From Rhizopus arrhizus (Eukaryota; Mucoromycota; Mucoromycetes; Mucorales; Rhizopodaceae): 64,000 nucleotides of DNA. The notes under the pieces were generated by a model, which was given only the letters and a program-made list of their open reading frames with translations, was not told the DNA's origin and made no database searches. The stretch covers positions 124,001 to 188,000 of the forward strand of contig JAKZZE010000028.1 of the NCBI GenBank assembly GCA_024220505.1, in the 5' to 3' direction. Positions 21,237 to 32,773 of this stretch are shown here, piece by piece. The stretch's first letter is position 1. Every line of letters begins with the position of its first letter. Position numbers and translations under genes: made by a program.

Positions 21237-22346
21237 CTAATTCTCTAAAACAAATCTGAATCTGGGTAATCCAGCTCTAAAATCTTGGAGAGCCTTATTG
21301 ACATCCTTCATAGGATATTTTTTATACCAAGCGCGAATGTTCTTGTCCGCAGCAAACTGGAGCATTTCTTCCGTATCAGATGGAGAACCAATCAAAGATC
21401 CGCAGATAATAATTTGTTTGAACAAGAGCATCATCAAAGGAACAGGTGGATATTTGAAATCAGGAGCATTTACATTTATGAACACACCGTTTGGTCTTAA
21501 AATATTAAAATAAGGCTCCCAAGTGAAGTCTTCGCCTACGCCAGTACAAAGGATGTGTGTCAATTTGTTTGTGTATTTGCTCATTGCTTCATTATTGTTA
21601 ACAACAACGTAGTCCTCGCATCCAAGGTCGAAGGCAGTATCGCGCTTTCTTTCACTAGAGGATAAACCAATGACAGTTGCGCCCATGGCTTTCGCAAACA
21701 TAATCCCAAAATGTCCAAGACCACCTATGCCTAAAACACCTACTGTAGATTCAGGGCCAACATTCCATCGCTTTAAAGGAGCAAAAGTTGTTAAACCACC
21801 ACAAAGGAGAGTGGAGGCATTTTCGTTGGTTATGTTATCTGGAATCTTGCAAACATAGAGTTGGTCCCCACGCCACTTGTCAGCATAGCCTCCATAGGTT
21901 TTCTCTCCACTTGGCCAATGGTCGTTGTACGTCTGAATGGCTCCTGTTTCACATACGTTTTCCCGACCTTGAGAACATGACAAGCAGTTTTTACATGACC
22001 AACACGATGCGCCAAGACCAGCACGATCCCCAACTTTCAATCGTTTTACATTCTTCCCTACTCTAGTAACAGTACCAGCAATTTCATGACCTACAACGCA
22101 GGGATAGTCTGTAGGACCCCATCCGGAATCTGTAAAGAATCTAATGATTAGTTGACTTGTTTTCCAAATTTAATGACATATCCATCATGTACCTAAAGTA
22201 TGAATATCACTACCACAGATACCACAATGGGTGATTTGTAGTTCAACACTATCTTCATCCCATTGTTTCAATTGGTGCTGCATCTCAACAAGAGGTTCGC
22301 CTTTGCCAGTGCATGTCCATGCAGTAAATGTATCATTATCAGCCAT
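21237..22346 (-). CDS. Zinc-dependent alcohol dehydrogenase, cinnamyl/ADH6-like
   Basis: Two exons with an intron near 22132-22193; about 350 residues starting MADNDTFTAWTCTGKGEPLV. Catalytic zinc ligands lie in THCGICGSDIHTL and GHEIAGTVTRVG. The structural zinc loop is SCWSCKNCLSCSQGRENVC, and the Rossmann motif is GIGGLGHFGIMFAKAMG. These place it in the CAD/ADH6 group of medium-chain dehydrogenases, which reduce aromatic and aliphatic aldehydes with NADPH. The residues SSSERKRD after the second beta strand suit NADP. No signal peptide is seen, so it is cytosolic. It converges with the RBM25-like gene. Confidence 0.9.
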
Positions 22347-24043
22347 CTTGTATATTCTTTTACTTTATTTGAAAAAAAAAAAAAAAAAAAAAAGGATGTT
22401 AAATGCTGAACGGTATTTATAGGTTTATCGATTAATATTAACCGAGAATATTAATAAGATCTCTTTAATATAAAGCGGTAGGTGTAATTCCACAAAGTGT
22501 AATTTCATATCGTTGGCATCACTTTGCTACCTGAGCAAACGGATAGTAATTTATTTATCATAAACATTCGCGCTCATGAATCAAGCATCAAGTTTTTTAC
22601 ATTATGAATACATGCGTTTTCTTGCATCTGATTGTATTATGCAGTAAGATTTCACTATTAGTATGTTCAGACAAAGAGAAAGGAAGTAGGTTGTCTGAGA
22701 TTCAAAACTATATAAATTTAACCGTGTCCTGACAAGTAAATTAAACAAATGCGTTTATAATTTAACCTTAAAATATTCAAGTAATCACATTAACTTGTCC
22801 GCAAATTAAACTAGCATGAATTAAAACAAACGTAAGATAAAATATTTTCCTGGTAGTACCCTCTCCCTCAACTCGTGATAATCCATTTTCCCGTCTATCT
22901 CTGACGCCCGAAGTTCTGACTTTTGTAAAAGGTCTTTTTTGGGATACCTTACATGAAACAATAGAGTCCATCATGCTAGTCATACAGAATATGCTTCTGA
23001 GATATTCTGAGGAACTGTAATAGACCGTAATAATATTAAAGAGACCAACATGTAGAAAAGACGGAGCATTAAAGATTAATAAGCTAATGATCCTTATCAC
23101 TAAAATATTATAAAAACAAGCATAAGGATATTGAATACAAACTACGACATTAACATCAATTTAAATTTATATGACATCTAACACCGCATTTCGTATTCTA
23201 TAGTATATGTTAACCAGATATCTTAATTAACCACAAGCAAAGATATAACATTATCTGTAAGAACTGTAATAATGTTAATTAAAAGGACTAACATACTATT
23301 TTATATTATTCAACACTAATTATAATTTCTTGCTGATTTTTTTACGCTTCAAAAGCAACAGCGACCCTTCGAACATCAAGTCCAGAACTACAAAAGTGCG
23401 CTAATAATTAAGAAATCTTTACTATACCTATCCTTTACAAATTCAAAGCTTAAAGATTTATTCTATTTCAAATTAAACGATGCTGATGGGATGTCTGTGT
23501 TTGTACACCTCTTAGAATGCATGTATTAGATTTAATACTGTTAAATGGTTTTGGGAAACTGTCGATGCCTTTTTCTTTAATTCTAAACACTATTTTTAAG
23601 GGTAGTGATGATCCAAAAACATGGTTCATGTTGTGGGAATGCATTATTGGGAAAAAAAGGATTAGTCCTTCATAACCTGAAAAATAAACTTGGGAACTGA
23701 AAAGACGCCATTTGGCATAGCTTTCCTTCTTTTTGAATCACTGCATTAGAGATCACAGTACCATGTACGACTCAGTTGGAACATGTTAGTCTTTGTTCGC
23801 ATGTTAAAAAGATTGTGCTCTATCTTCTAGCTTTACATATTGACTTCTTCTCATTGGTTCATGAAATAAAATGTTTACAATACTGAAAACAGATATGTAT
23901 ACATCATTTTTGATTAAAGATATACTTTACTGCCAAAAAGACTACTCAACAAGCTGATATTTGAACAAACATTTACTTTTCTTGTTTAATACTTCAACGA
24001 TATACAATAAAGAAAGGTGGAGGGGGGGAAGTGGAGGTTATAT
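22347..24043. other. AT-rich gene-free region
   Basis: About 1.7 kb with no recognisable coding exon on either strand; the open frames present are short and have no domain features. A 22-base A run near 22372-22394 lies just upstream of the dehydrogenase start. The rest is unremarkable AT-rich sequence. Confidence 0.5.
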
Positions 24044-24991
24044 CTAATTGGTCTTTGCAATTCTTTGGACATCCAAGATGGCTTGGTCAAGAATTTGTTG
24101 TTGAATCTTGGGATCTTGCAAGTCCTTGTTGATCTTTTCAATCAAGTAAGCAGCCAATTGCTTTTGCTCACGTTCACGAAGACTAGTTTCGTGACGAACC
24201 CAGGAGTCCAAGGTAGACTTGGCTTCAGCAGCAACGGCAACTTGTTGCTTCAAAGTAAAAGCTTCAGCTTCTAACTTGGCAGTTTCACGAGAGAGTTCAA
24301 AAAGAGCCTTAGTGACATCAACCAAGTCCTTCATTTGTCCAGCTTCGTCAATACGCTCTTGAACGGCAGCCTTGTGATCTTCACGAGCCTTGGTCAAAAC
24401 GTTCTTGATGCGCTATTTTGATTGCAAACCTTTAGCTTTCTTATGCTTTCCTTTCTTTTCATACTATACTTACAGCAACGTGTTCATCGGCCATGTTGGA
24501 GAAAGGTTCTCTGAGGTACTTGAGAAGGACGCCGAGAAGACCAGCAGAGGCAACCAAGACTAAAGTTTCTTCGTTGAGAACATAGATTTCCTTGGAAATC
24601 AAGAAAGTGGCAAGACCAGTGCTCAAAGTAACGAAACCAGTCTTGGAGACAAGTGAGGTACCAGGAAGGCTGTTGATAATACTGTTGGCCTTTTCTTTGG
24701 GTTCAACTATTGTGTGTTTTTAGTTTATTGGTTGATTCTTTTGCTAATAAATATTCACCTTCTTTTTGAGTGGTGTAGTGACGAACACTAGAGGGAAAAG
24801 GTTAGGTTCATTCAGCAAGAAATTTAATAAACTTACGCAGAAGCACCCAAAGATTGACGAGAAGCGTTCATTAAAGAAGGGCGAGCGGCAATGGCAGCTA
24901 AATGTCAAAAGCTATTAATTTCATATTGAAAAATGTTTATGCATCTTAATGTACCGGAAGCTGCTTTCTTGGAAATCAAACGGAGAGCCAT
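24044..24991 (-). CDS. ATP4: F1Fo ATP synthase subunit b (Atp4), mitochondrial
   Basis: Start MALRLISKKAASAAIAARPS at 24991 is a typical mitochondrial presequence: basic, hydroxylated and free of acids. The mature part has two membrane segments (VTLSTGLATFLISKEIYVLN, TLVLVASAGLLGVLLKYL), then a long charged helix (ERIDEAGQMKDLVDVTKALF) ending QQQILDQAILDVQRIAKTN. This is the peripheral-stalk b subunit that holds F1 against Fo. Four introns are predicted, near 24899-24955, 24791-24837, 24709-24757 and 24414-24473, giving about 240 residues, as usual for the fungal subunit. Confidence 0.92.
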
Positions 24992-25117
24992 ATTTACTCA
25001 ATTCTAAAAAAAATAAAAGAACAAATAAATAATCGATCTAAAATGACAGAAAGAATTTCTCTTACAATTGAAGTATAAGTAAAACAGATAATTTTTTACT
25101 ATTTTTTTTTTTCTCTG

Positions 25118-25830
25118 AGCTTGGAATTTTTTTTTACTGTAAGCATATTGAATGTCTCCAGGGGACGAGGCCAGTCGATTAAGTACGTCACAGTTAATTT
25201 AATTCCGACACAGCCAAAAGTAATTTATACGATTCCCTTACCAAAAGAAAAATTGCAATTCAATCATGGCTTGCAGATAGTGATACGGATTTTGAAAAGA
25301 AATGAGTTTTTATTGATGAAACTGGTTTTAAGCTTTATATCAGTAGCACGAAGGATTGGTCAAAACTAGGTGAGCCGGCAAAAGCACAAGTTGAAAAGAA
25401 CAAAGGGACTTCAGTCACTTTCTTGGTCAAGAAGTAATCGATTTTTCTCTGAGAAAGCCCCGTTCTTGTGACTGGAAGTAAAAACAAAAGAAAAAGAAAG
25501 GTGGATGGTAAGATTGCAACTACCACAGCAAGTATAGGCACGAGAACTAAGCATCTTTTGAGTTACTTGGGCAACGTCATGGATATTCTTGACAAGAACA
25601 AGTTGAAAGGTCATTATATTCTTATGTATAATGCTCCTATTCGCAAACTTGTTGCCACTAAGAAAGGATGCTACTAATGTGTTTATCTTGCTCCACATTT
25701 ATCTTTTCTTAATTCTTTGGAGGTCAAAGGTAAAATATGGTGTTACAAGATGACCTTTTGATGCCAGCGACACTTTGACTCCTCGAATCGTAGAGACTTG
25801 TTCACGATTTAGTCCAGTAGACTGTCAGGT
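25118..25830 (+). mobile_element. Decayed DDE_3 (Tc1/mariner-like) transposase relic
   Basis: Broken reading frames that together resemble the DDE superfamily endonuclease of Tc1/mariner-type elements common in Mucoromycota. The segment at 25308-25436 reads VFIDETGFKLYISSTKDWSK then GEPAKAQVEKNKGTSVTFL, followed by TGSKNKRKRKVDG. Then come RTKHLLSYLGNVMDILDKNK, HYILMYNAPIRK and, after a stop, CVYLAPHLSFLNSLE. The first catalytic Asp (IDETG) and the final Glu remain, but the second (normally in a DNAPIH motif) is Tyr here and His is Arg. Several stops interrupt it. It lies just 5' of ATP4. The terminal inverted repeats could not be recognised. Confidence 0.75.
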
Positions 25831-26076
25831 ATGAATATGGCACTCTTTTTTATTTTTTGCTGCATTTCTTTAAAAAAAAAAAAAGCTTTAATATTTCCAA
25901 ATTAGACATGATATTTTCTCAATTGACCAATAAAACTTTACTTTGAAAGTTTAAATAAAAAAAGAATCCTCATTTATTTGGACCTGTCTTTGCTGAAGTT
26001 TAATAATCCACTGCAAAAAAGACAGTCCTTGAAGCCAACTGTCATTTTTCAACTTTTTACTTTTTTTTTTTTTTGC

Positions 26077-28821
26077 ATGCTATTGATTCAACACTATAGC
26101 ATTGCATTCAAACGTTCTTTATATCAATTTACTTTATTAAAACAACAACAGCGTCGAGGCATGAAAGCATATATTCAAATTGTTGGACAGCATACACCTG
26201 AAGGTCCACCCAGTGTGATCTTGCATTATGACTCACAGCGTTATATCTTTAACGTCAGAGAGGGTACGCAAAGACTGTGCGTTCAAGAGAAGGTCAGGTT
26301 GGGTAAAGCAAACCATATTTTTCTTTCGAGAACCTCTTGGGACTGTGTGGGTGGCTTGACTGGCCTCTTGTTAACATTGACCGATGCGGGTGTGAAAAAG
26401 ATTCATTTGCATGGTGGAAAGAATTTATCTCATTTTATTGCAGCTACACGACGATTTGCTTACAGGTAGCTTATAGAATAGAGAAATAAGGAAGGGTGAT
26501 TAATAATTCATCAATAGAACATCCTCAACTTTAGAAGTGAATGAATTTGATGAAAAGAAAGAGTTTAGTGACAAGAACCTTTCTGTCAAACCGGTCATTG
26601 CTTTGCCTCAACTGCCAGGCCAAAAACGTACATTTGAAAAAATGGATGAGGAAGAAGAAGAAGTCACGGTGGAAAAGGAAACGGGATCAAGCAGTAAACG
26701 ACTGGTGGGTAAAGAAGCAGACAATTACCGACAGCAAGTGATCGCATCCATGTTTAGTGATAAAAGCAGTAATAACAAATCAGCCACAGCCATTGATGCA
26801 AACTGCACACCTCGACATCCACTAAAAAATAATAAAAAGGGAGGAAATGATAATCAGATCAATTACTTGCGACAGCCACTACCTTATACAAGACCTTATC
26901 CTGCAGCGATCAGTTATATTTGTCAGGGAGCAACATTGCCTAGAAAGTTTAATAAGGATGCTGCGCTCGCTTTGGGTGTTCGACCTGGTCCATTGTATGG
27001 TCAGCTGCATAAAGGACAATCTGTTACGCTGGAGGATGGACGAGTAGTGACTCAAGACATGGTTTGTGATCCACCCAAGCCTGGACACGTCTTTATGTTG
27101 ATTGATTGTCCGAGTGTAGCTTACATTGATCAATTGATTGGATCAGAAAAGTTTAAGGAATTTCAAACTGGAGGAAGACAGCAAGCCAATGTCATTCTTC
27201 ATTTCCTTGGTAACGATGTTATTCATGATGAAAGATATAAGCAGTGGGTTGCTTCCTTTGGTGAAAATACAGATGTAACAAGATACAAATACTTTTTTTT
27301 TTTTCCCTCGCTAACTTAACTTGTGATTGTAGCATATTTTTAGTTCACAAGAACTTTGTAGACAAGATGTTCAATTCACATCACATGCTTTATGTCAAGT
27401 CAAGTTATCCAAATTGAATGAAACCATTTTCCCTGTTCCTAAATACAGTGTCACCCCAGAATTCAATATTTCAGATATCGATGGCCTTCCTACCAAGAGT
27501 TTTGCATTAGATAACATGGCCACATACAATTTAGAACCCAAACGAAATTTGGAATATCTCAATCGACCCATATTTGATCACACCAATAGAGAATTACCAG
27601 AGATTAAGGCAATAGAAAATAATAAAGAATACAATGATGCTGCAGACCTAGCAAGATTAGAAGCATCCAAGGTAGATATCAGTCAAGCTTTTCCAGGACA
27701 TGATGTGGAAGTAATTACGTTAGGCACAGGAAGTTCCATTCCTGCAAAATACAGAAATGGTAAGTGAGGAGACAAATATAAAAGATGTTTACTTATATTT
27801 TATATAAAAGTGAGTGCAACACTAGTTAAAATACCTGACTATGGTTCTATTATGTTGGATGCGGGTGAAGGCACATATGGTCAAATGATACGTAGATTTG
27901 GTATTGAATCATTAGAGAGAGAGATGAGATCGCTTGGATGTATTTTTGTATCTCACTTGCACGCTGATCATCATTTGGGTGTTGTTCAATTGATTAGGAA
28001 ATGGTATGAGGCAAATGAAGACAAGACATCTTGCCTTACAGTGATTGCACCCAGAGTATTCAGAGATTGGTTGAATGAATATTGTCAAGTAGAATTTGTA
28101 GGAAACAGGAGAAGATTAAAGTTTATTTCAAATGAAAATCTCTTGACGCACAGACAAGCTTATCCAGATGAAATAACAGCGTAAGATTTACAGTGTATAT
28201 GCAAGAGAGAAAAAACTGATATAAAATAGATTAAATAACGTGAAAAAGAGACTTGGATTTTCACTTGTGCGTCCTATTGAAGTAATTCATTGTAGATGGG
28301 CTTATGGTTTATCTATTGAACATGAAAATGGATGGAAATTAGTGTGAGTGAATTGTACAAAAAAAAAATTACGCAATGATTGCTAAATGTTAATTGTGTA
28401 TAGTTATTCTGGTGATACTAGACCTTGTGATAATTTAATTAAAGAAGGTCAAAATGCCACTTTATTAATACATGAAGCCACGTTTGATGACACAGAAAAA
28501 GAGAACGCAGAAGAAAAGCGCCATACAACAACAGGTGAAGCTATTGAAGTAGGCCAAAGGTAAGTAATGACTGTATTATGTTCATTTATTGATATTTGTG
28601 AGTATAGAATGAATGCCCGATACACTTTATTGAATCATTTTAGTCAAAGATATCCTAAAATACCTAATCTATCAGAAGAGCAATCGAATGTCTGTTTTAG
28701 CTTTGATTTAATGTCTACATTAATTAAGCAAATACCAATCTTACCCAAATTTACTAATGCAATGCAGCTTATATTCAAAGAATCAGAGGAACCAGAGGAT
28801 GAACAGGTTATAATAAAATAA
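26077..28821 (+). CDS. tRNase Z, long form (ELAC2/Trz1)
   Basis: Seven or so exons. The N-terminal half is a degenerate metallo-beta-lactamase fold (MKAYIQIVGQHTPEGPPSVI, LSRTSWDCVGGLTGLLLTLT). The C-terminal half has the active centre SHLHADHHLG (HxHxDH), TLGTGSSIPAKYRN, VYSGDTRPCDNL, HEATFDD and HFSQRY. The enzyme removes 3' trailers from precursor tRNAs. Introns are predicted near 26467-26518, 27275-27333, 27762-27810, 28181-28228, 28345-28402 and 28561-28608. Two in-frame starts exist: 26077 gives MLLIQHYSIAFKRSLYQFTL, a basic presequence-like leader; 26161 gives the form starting MKAYIQ. I give the longer form. Confidence 0.92.
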
Positions 28822-28909
28822 GTTTTATTTTTTTATCAGTTGACTTCATATGTCACTTTTTTTTTTTTTTTTTTTTTTTTTTCTTTCCCTTCTTTTTCAT
28901 TAAAAGAAT

Positions 28910-29754
28910 ATGACGATTGAAGAGAAAATGATACGATCTGAAAGTAGTAAGGAGATAAAAGAGTGAAAGAAAAGAAAGATTTATTGTGCGTGTGTATAGC
29001 GTCTGGTGACAACACTATCAATCAATCAAACCAAAGCACATTCTATAAAGTCAATTATGAAGAAGGTAACATAGCATCATTCTTTCCTGTACTCATTCAA
29101 CTACTAGACCCCTCTGGCTATTTAAAAATCAAGATTGAATCACTCATCTACTGGGAATACCCAAAGAAGACTGCCTTTATCTTATTCGTTACATTAAGTC
29201 TCTTGCTCTTCACCCAGCACTACTCTCTGCTTCGAATCTTTGCTGGTCTCTTTACGGTCATCACAGGTGTGAATTGGATCTATGTCAACCTTCACAAGCA
29301 AATCCAACGTGTTCTCTCTTTCAACCCATATCATCCTTATCACGACCGATTCAATCAGTCTCTGTTTGATCGCGAACGCGTCGTACGTGGTACTGAGCGA
29401 TTGATGGACGTCGCAGAGACTGTAACGCGATATATGGCCAAGCTAATCTTGATCGAGAACAGCTACCGTTCGATGATATCCCTCTTGAGCACATTTACCA
29501 TCTGGACCTTGACCAAATATGTTTCGACACAACACTTGCTGATGACTGGCTTAATCTTGGCCTTTAGTTTACCACGCATCTATTTTCAATATCAACAAGT
29601 GATCAATGCTTATGTCGAGGAGCATTTGAAGCGGGTTCATGTGTTGCTTGAAAAGTATGGATCAATCGTCAATCAGAAAGTAAATCAAGTTGGATATCAA
29701 ATCAAAAAGTTGATTGTCAAACAAGAATCTCAGGAAACCATGAAAAGAGATTAA
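28910..29754 (+). CDS. Reticulon-like ER membrane protein
   Basis: Exon 1 is 28910-28946 (MTIEEKMIRSES) and exon 2 is 29000-29754; they join to 263 residues. The reticulon-type core starts at ESLIYWEYPKKTAFILFVTL, with a first hydrophobic hairpin at about 67-110. An about 60-residue loop (RVVRGTERLMDVAETVTRYM) follows, then a second hairpin at about 170-215 (MISLLSTFTIWTLTKYVS) and a basic amphipathic tail. Reticulons bend ER membrane into tubules. The gene begins 88 bases after the stop of tRNase Z on the same strand, with a long T run between. Confidence 0.7.
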
Positions 29755-30303
29755 AAAAAAAAAGCAGAAAAGGACTATTGTTTGCATTATAATGATATTT
29801 AAATAAAACCAAAATATGAGTCAAGAGAGATATAATATTTCTCGTCTATGCCTTTTATAATAAATTCCTTATTTGCTTTTTAAAAATAATGCTATAGATT
29901 CCTTTTTGAATTGAATAAAGAGTTATAAAGAAACACTATTTCTGAACCTTTCTCTTGGATGTAATTCTGATTTAATAAAAGAGAGAGAGACTTTTATAGA
30001 TTGATGATCAAATTGATTGTCTTTGTTTAAATTGAACGGTAAACATTAAAGCGTAATAAAGAGAAAAAGAAACAGGATATGTAAAAAATGATAAAAAAAA
30101 GAAGGTAGCCAAGTCTCTGTAGTCTTGAACGCGTTTTTATTTATGAAAAAAAAAAAAAATATATATAAAAAAAAGGCCATTCTCTTATTGGATCAATTTT
30201 TATTTTTATATCGAAATCAATCAATGCAAAAAAAAAAAAGATTTTTCCTTTCCCCCTATTATTTTTCAAGAGAGGAAAATAAAAAAAAAATATTTTTTTT
30301 ATA
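29755..30303. other. A-rich intergenic region before the Gag-like gene
   Basis: No gene or long terminal repeat could be recognised. The region is rich in A runs (29754-29763, 30145-30158, 30227-30238, 30281-30290) with T-rich blocks between them. I looked for a copy of the sequence after the Gag-like stop (31576 onward) and saw none, so there is no sign of flanking LTRs at this scale. Confidence 0.45.
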
Positions 30304-31575
30304 ATGTCAAGCAATGGTAGTGAAGAAAAAGTGACACAGCTTATAATCAAACTATTATGTGGTTGGTCAAACAAAGTGACCGAAGAACAACTTAAAAGCT
30401 TTGAGATCAACATTGATCAAGTGAATCAAGTGATTGACAAAGTTAAACAATTTTTAGAAGACGATAATCCAGAAGAAGCGTTGCCTACATTTATTTTTGA
30501 AACCAGACTGGACGGAACCCAAGTGAGTCCAGAACCTCATAAACCGTTCTTATGCGTATACGAATTTTGTGTGGCGTTGGAAATGTTTTGCAAGAGTAAA
30601 AAGATGGATATTGAAAAGCACTGGGATCGACTACTGCTCAAGACGAGCGCACACAACGCTGATCGGTTCATGTGGATCCACATGAACCTGATCACCCAAC
30701 CGACCGTCAGACTCTCTTGGGAGCAGGTCGTACAGCGCTTGATGCTCAAATATGACGATCCACGACGTACGCAATCTGTCAAACGTGCCCTTCAGTCATT
30801 TTATTTTGACCCTGTGAAAAACACAGAGTCAATTGAGATTGCGAATCGAAGGTTTGTAGCCTATGTGCTCGAAACGCACTGTGATCCATCAGAGGCTATT
30901 GGACTGTATGTGAATGGGATGCCAGAGATTTGTCGGCAATTGCTGCGATTGACAATGTCCTATGATAAACACACTGGATTTAATTATTGTTTAAAGGACA
31001 TTGTGCAGCGATCATCGATCTTTGTGACAGCAAAGGAGGATGATTACGTGTTTTATTCAAAGACAGCACGTATTGCTGCATCACTTCCAATGGAAAAAGT
31101 GAACTCAAAAATGTGTGAATTTCATATATTGCCTACACATACAACAGCCGACTGTCCTGACTACAGTATTCTTAAATACCCTTATCTTGATCCAATGGCA
31201 GTTGAAAATGAATTCTCTAAATTAATCACACAAGATAAAGATGAACCAGTACTAAAACATAATAACACAATTAAAACACAACCTTCTTATATACCTGATT
31301 CCTTGCCAAATGAAGTACAAGTCAAAAGGGAATCGATCAGTGAGAGAGAGCATGTTGATCGCAATAATTCATCTTATTCACAACCACAACTTAACCCAAA
31401 GTCACACTCAAAATTACATCAACCACATCATCATCGCCCATCACATCCACATTCGTCCTTGACAGCGCCATCATTAAAGAAGCGAAGAGATTGTTACTAT
31501 TGTGGGGAACCTTTCTTTTGGGGTCACAACAGTCTGTGTAAAAAATTTCCACAATCTAAAAAATTGAAGAAATGA
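30304..31575 (+). CDS. Stand-alone retrotransposon Gag-like protein
   Basis: Uninterrupted single-exon frame of 423 residues. Residues 105-220 resemble a Ty3/gypsy-type Gag (retrotrans_gag) fold: HWDRLLLKTSAHNADRFMWI, LSWEQVVQRLMLKYDDPRRT, SIEIANRRFVAYVLE. Residues 271-284 are CEFHILPTHTTADC (C-x2-H-x4-H-x4-C), and 397-412 are CYYCGEPFFWGHNSLC (C-x2-C-x7-H-x3-C), two zinc-binding motifs like those of Gag nucleocapsids. The linker is basic, His/Pro-rich. No protease, reverse transcriptase or integrase follows; the next gene is a methyltransferase on the other strand. It is either a domesticated Gag or the remnant of a recently deleted element. Its intactness favours the former. Confidence 0.72.
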   Translation: MSSNGSEEKVTQLIIKLLCGWSNKVTEEQLKSFEINIDQVNQVIDKVKQFLEDDNPEEALPTFIFETRLDGTQVSPEPHKPFLCVYEFCVALEMFCKSKKMDIEKHWDRLLLKTSAHNADRFMWIHMNLITQPTVRLSWEQVVQRLMLKYDDPRRTQSVKRALQSFYFDPVKNTESIEIANRRFVAYVLETHCDPSEAIGLYVNGMPEICRQLLRLTMSYDKHTGFNYCLKDIVQRSSIFVTAKEDDYVFYSKTARIAASLPMEKVNSKMCEFHILPTHTTADCPDYSILKYPYLDPMAVENEFSKLITQDKDEPVLKHNNTIKTQPSYIPDSLPNEVQVKRESISEREHVDRNNSSYSQPQLNPKSHSKLHQPHHHRPSHPHSSLTAPSLKKRRDCYYCGEPFFWGHNSLCKKFPQSKKLKK

Positions 31576-31648
31576 TAATTTCTAGAAAATTTTTTTCTGT
31601 CTTCTTTACGAGCTTTCCGACAAGAAAGCTCAATTTTATAAAATACGA

Positions 31649-32538
31649 TCATGATGTTGGGTTGAATACAGCCAAAAAAGAGACCCAATAAAGCACAGGT
31701 GCATCATTTTCATCCACTTTCTTTCTTGTCATCTGGAGTTCAATCTCTTTAAATCCTTCAGAAGCCAGCATGTCTTTGAAGCTATCCACGCCAACATAAT
31801 ACTTTGTACACTTGTCTGATTTTCTATAGAACACGGTTGATTCATTCGCAATGACATGTCCACCCACAAATAATCCACCCGGCTTGAGTAATTTCTTAAT
31901 CTGTCTCACAAAGGCTCGATTCATGTCTTCTGAATCAAACAGGTGAAGAATACTTCCGGCATGAACGATGGATATCTTGCTGACGTACTCTTTCAAATCA
32001 TCCTTGAATAGATCAGCTATGGTAAATTGAATCGGGCAGGTGTCCTTGTCATCCTTAAACAATCGATGTCCGGATTGAATGTAACTTGGTTCGATATCTA
32101 ATCCGATCAAGTATGATTTTGGATAGCCATCCACATACAATTTACGTAAATCTGTACCTTGATTTAAAAGAGATAAAAAGTTAGCAAGTTTTTTCTATTG
32201 TATCACTTTTTACATGTACCAGTGCAACAACCCACATCTAAAAAGTAAGGCTCTTGTCCTTTTAAAAGTAATTGTTGTGCATGTTGAATGATTCGATTAT
32301 AAAAGAATCGATAATATATTCTAGAAAAAGCAAATTTATATTCTCGAATACATTTATAATTTCCTATTGATTCGTTAATATCTTTTTCAATTGGAAATCA
32401 TAAGCTATAATTACTAACTGCAGATAATAAATCCTGTTGTACGCTCATCAAATGCTTCTTGAGTATTTGCTCATCATTTATATCACAATATGTCTTGTAT
32501 AATTCAAATGTTTCTTTATCAATAACAGGCTCTATCAT
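31649..32538 (-). CDS. Class I SAM-dependent methyltransferase
   Basis: Start MIEPVIDKETFELYKTYCDI at 32538. Motif I is FLDVGCCTGTDLRKL, followed by YLIGLDIEPSYIQSGHRLF (motif II acid), the post-I region SIVHAGSILHLFD and KKLLKPGGLFVGGHVI (motif III). Introns are predicted near 32336-32405 and 32160-32217; about 250 residues. The Rossmann-like fold is clear but the substrate is not: the sequence resembles fungal small-molecule methyltransferases rather than those for RNA or histones. It is tail to tail with the Gag-like gene. Confidence 0.75.
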
Positions 32539-32773
32539 GAGTAAAGAAAGAAGAGAGAGAGAGAGAAAAAAGCGTATTTTACCTTTTCGGGGTATTTAAT
32601 TGATGTTTTGTTTCTTCGGGAATAGAATTTAAAAAGGTATAATTGTTGAAATAATAAATGATGATTGGATATTTTCATCTTGCGTGCTATGTATATCTCG
32701 ATTATTTTATCTAAATAAGGAATTTTTATCCTTTTGAACATTGAGGACTTAAGTGTTTATGTATATTTTATTA

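Noticed and set aside
28860..28912. Reticulon-like gene read as part of tRNase Z
   Set aside because: tRNase Z has its own stop at 28821 and the reticulon has its own ATG and first exon after a T run; they are separate.
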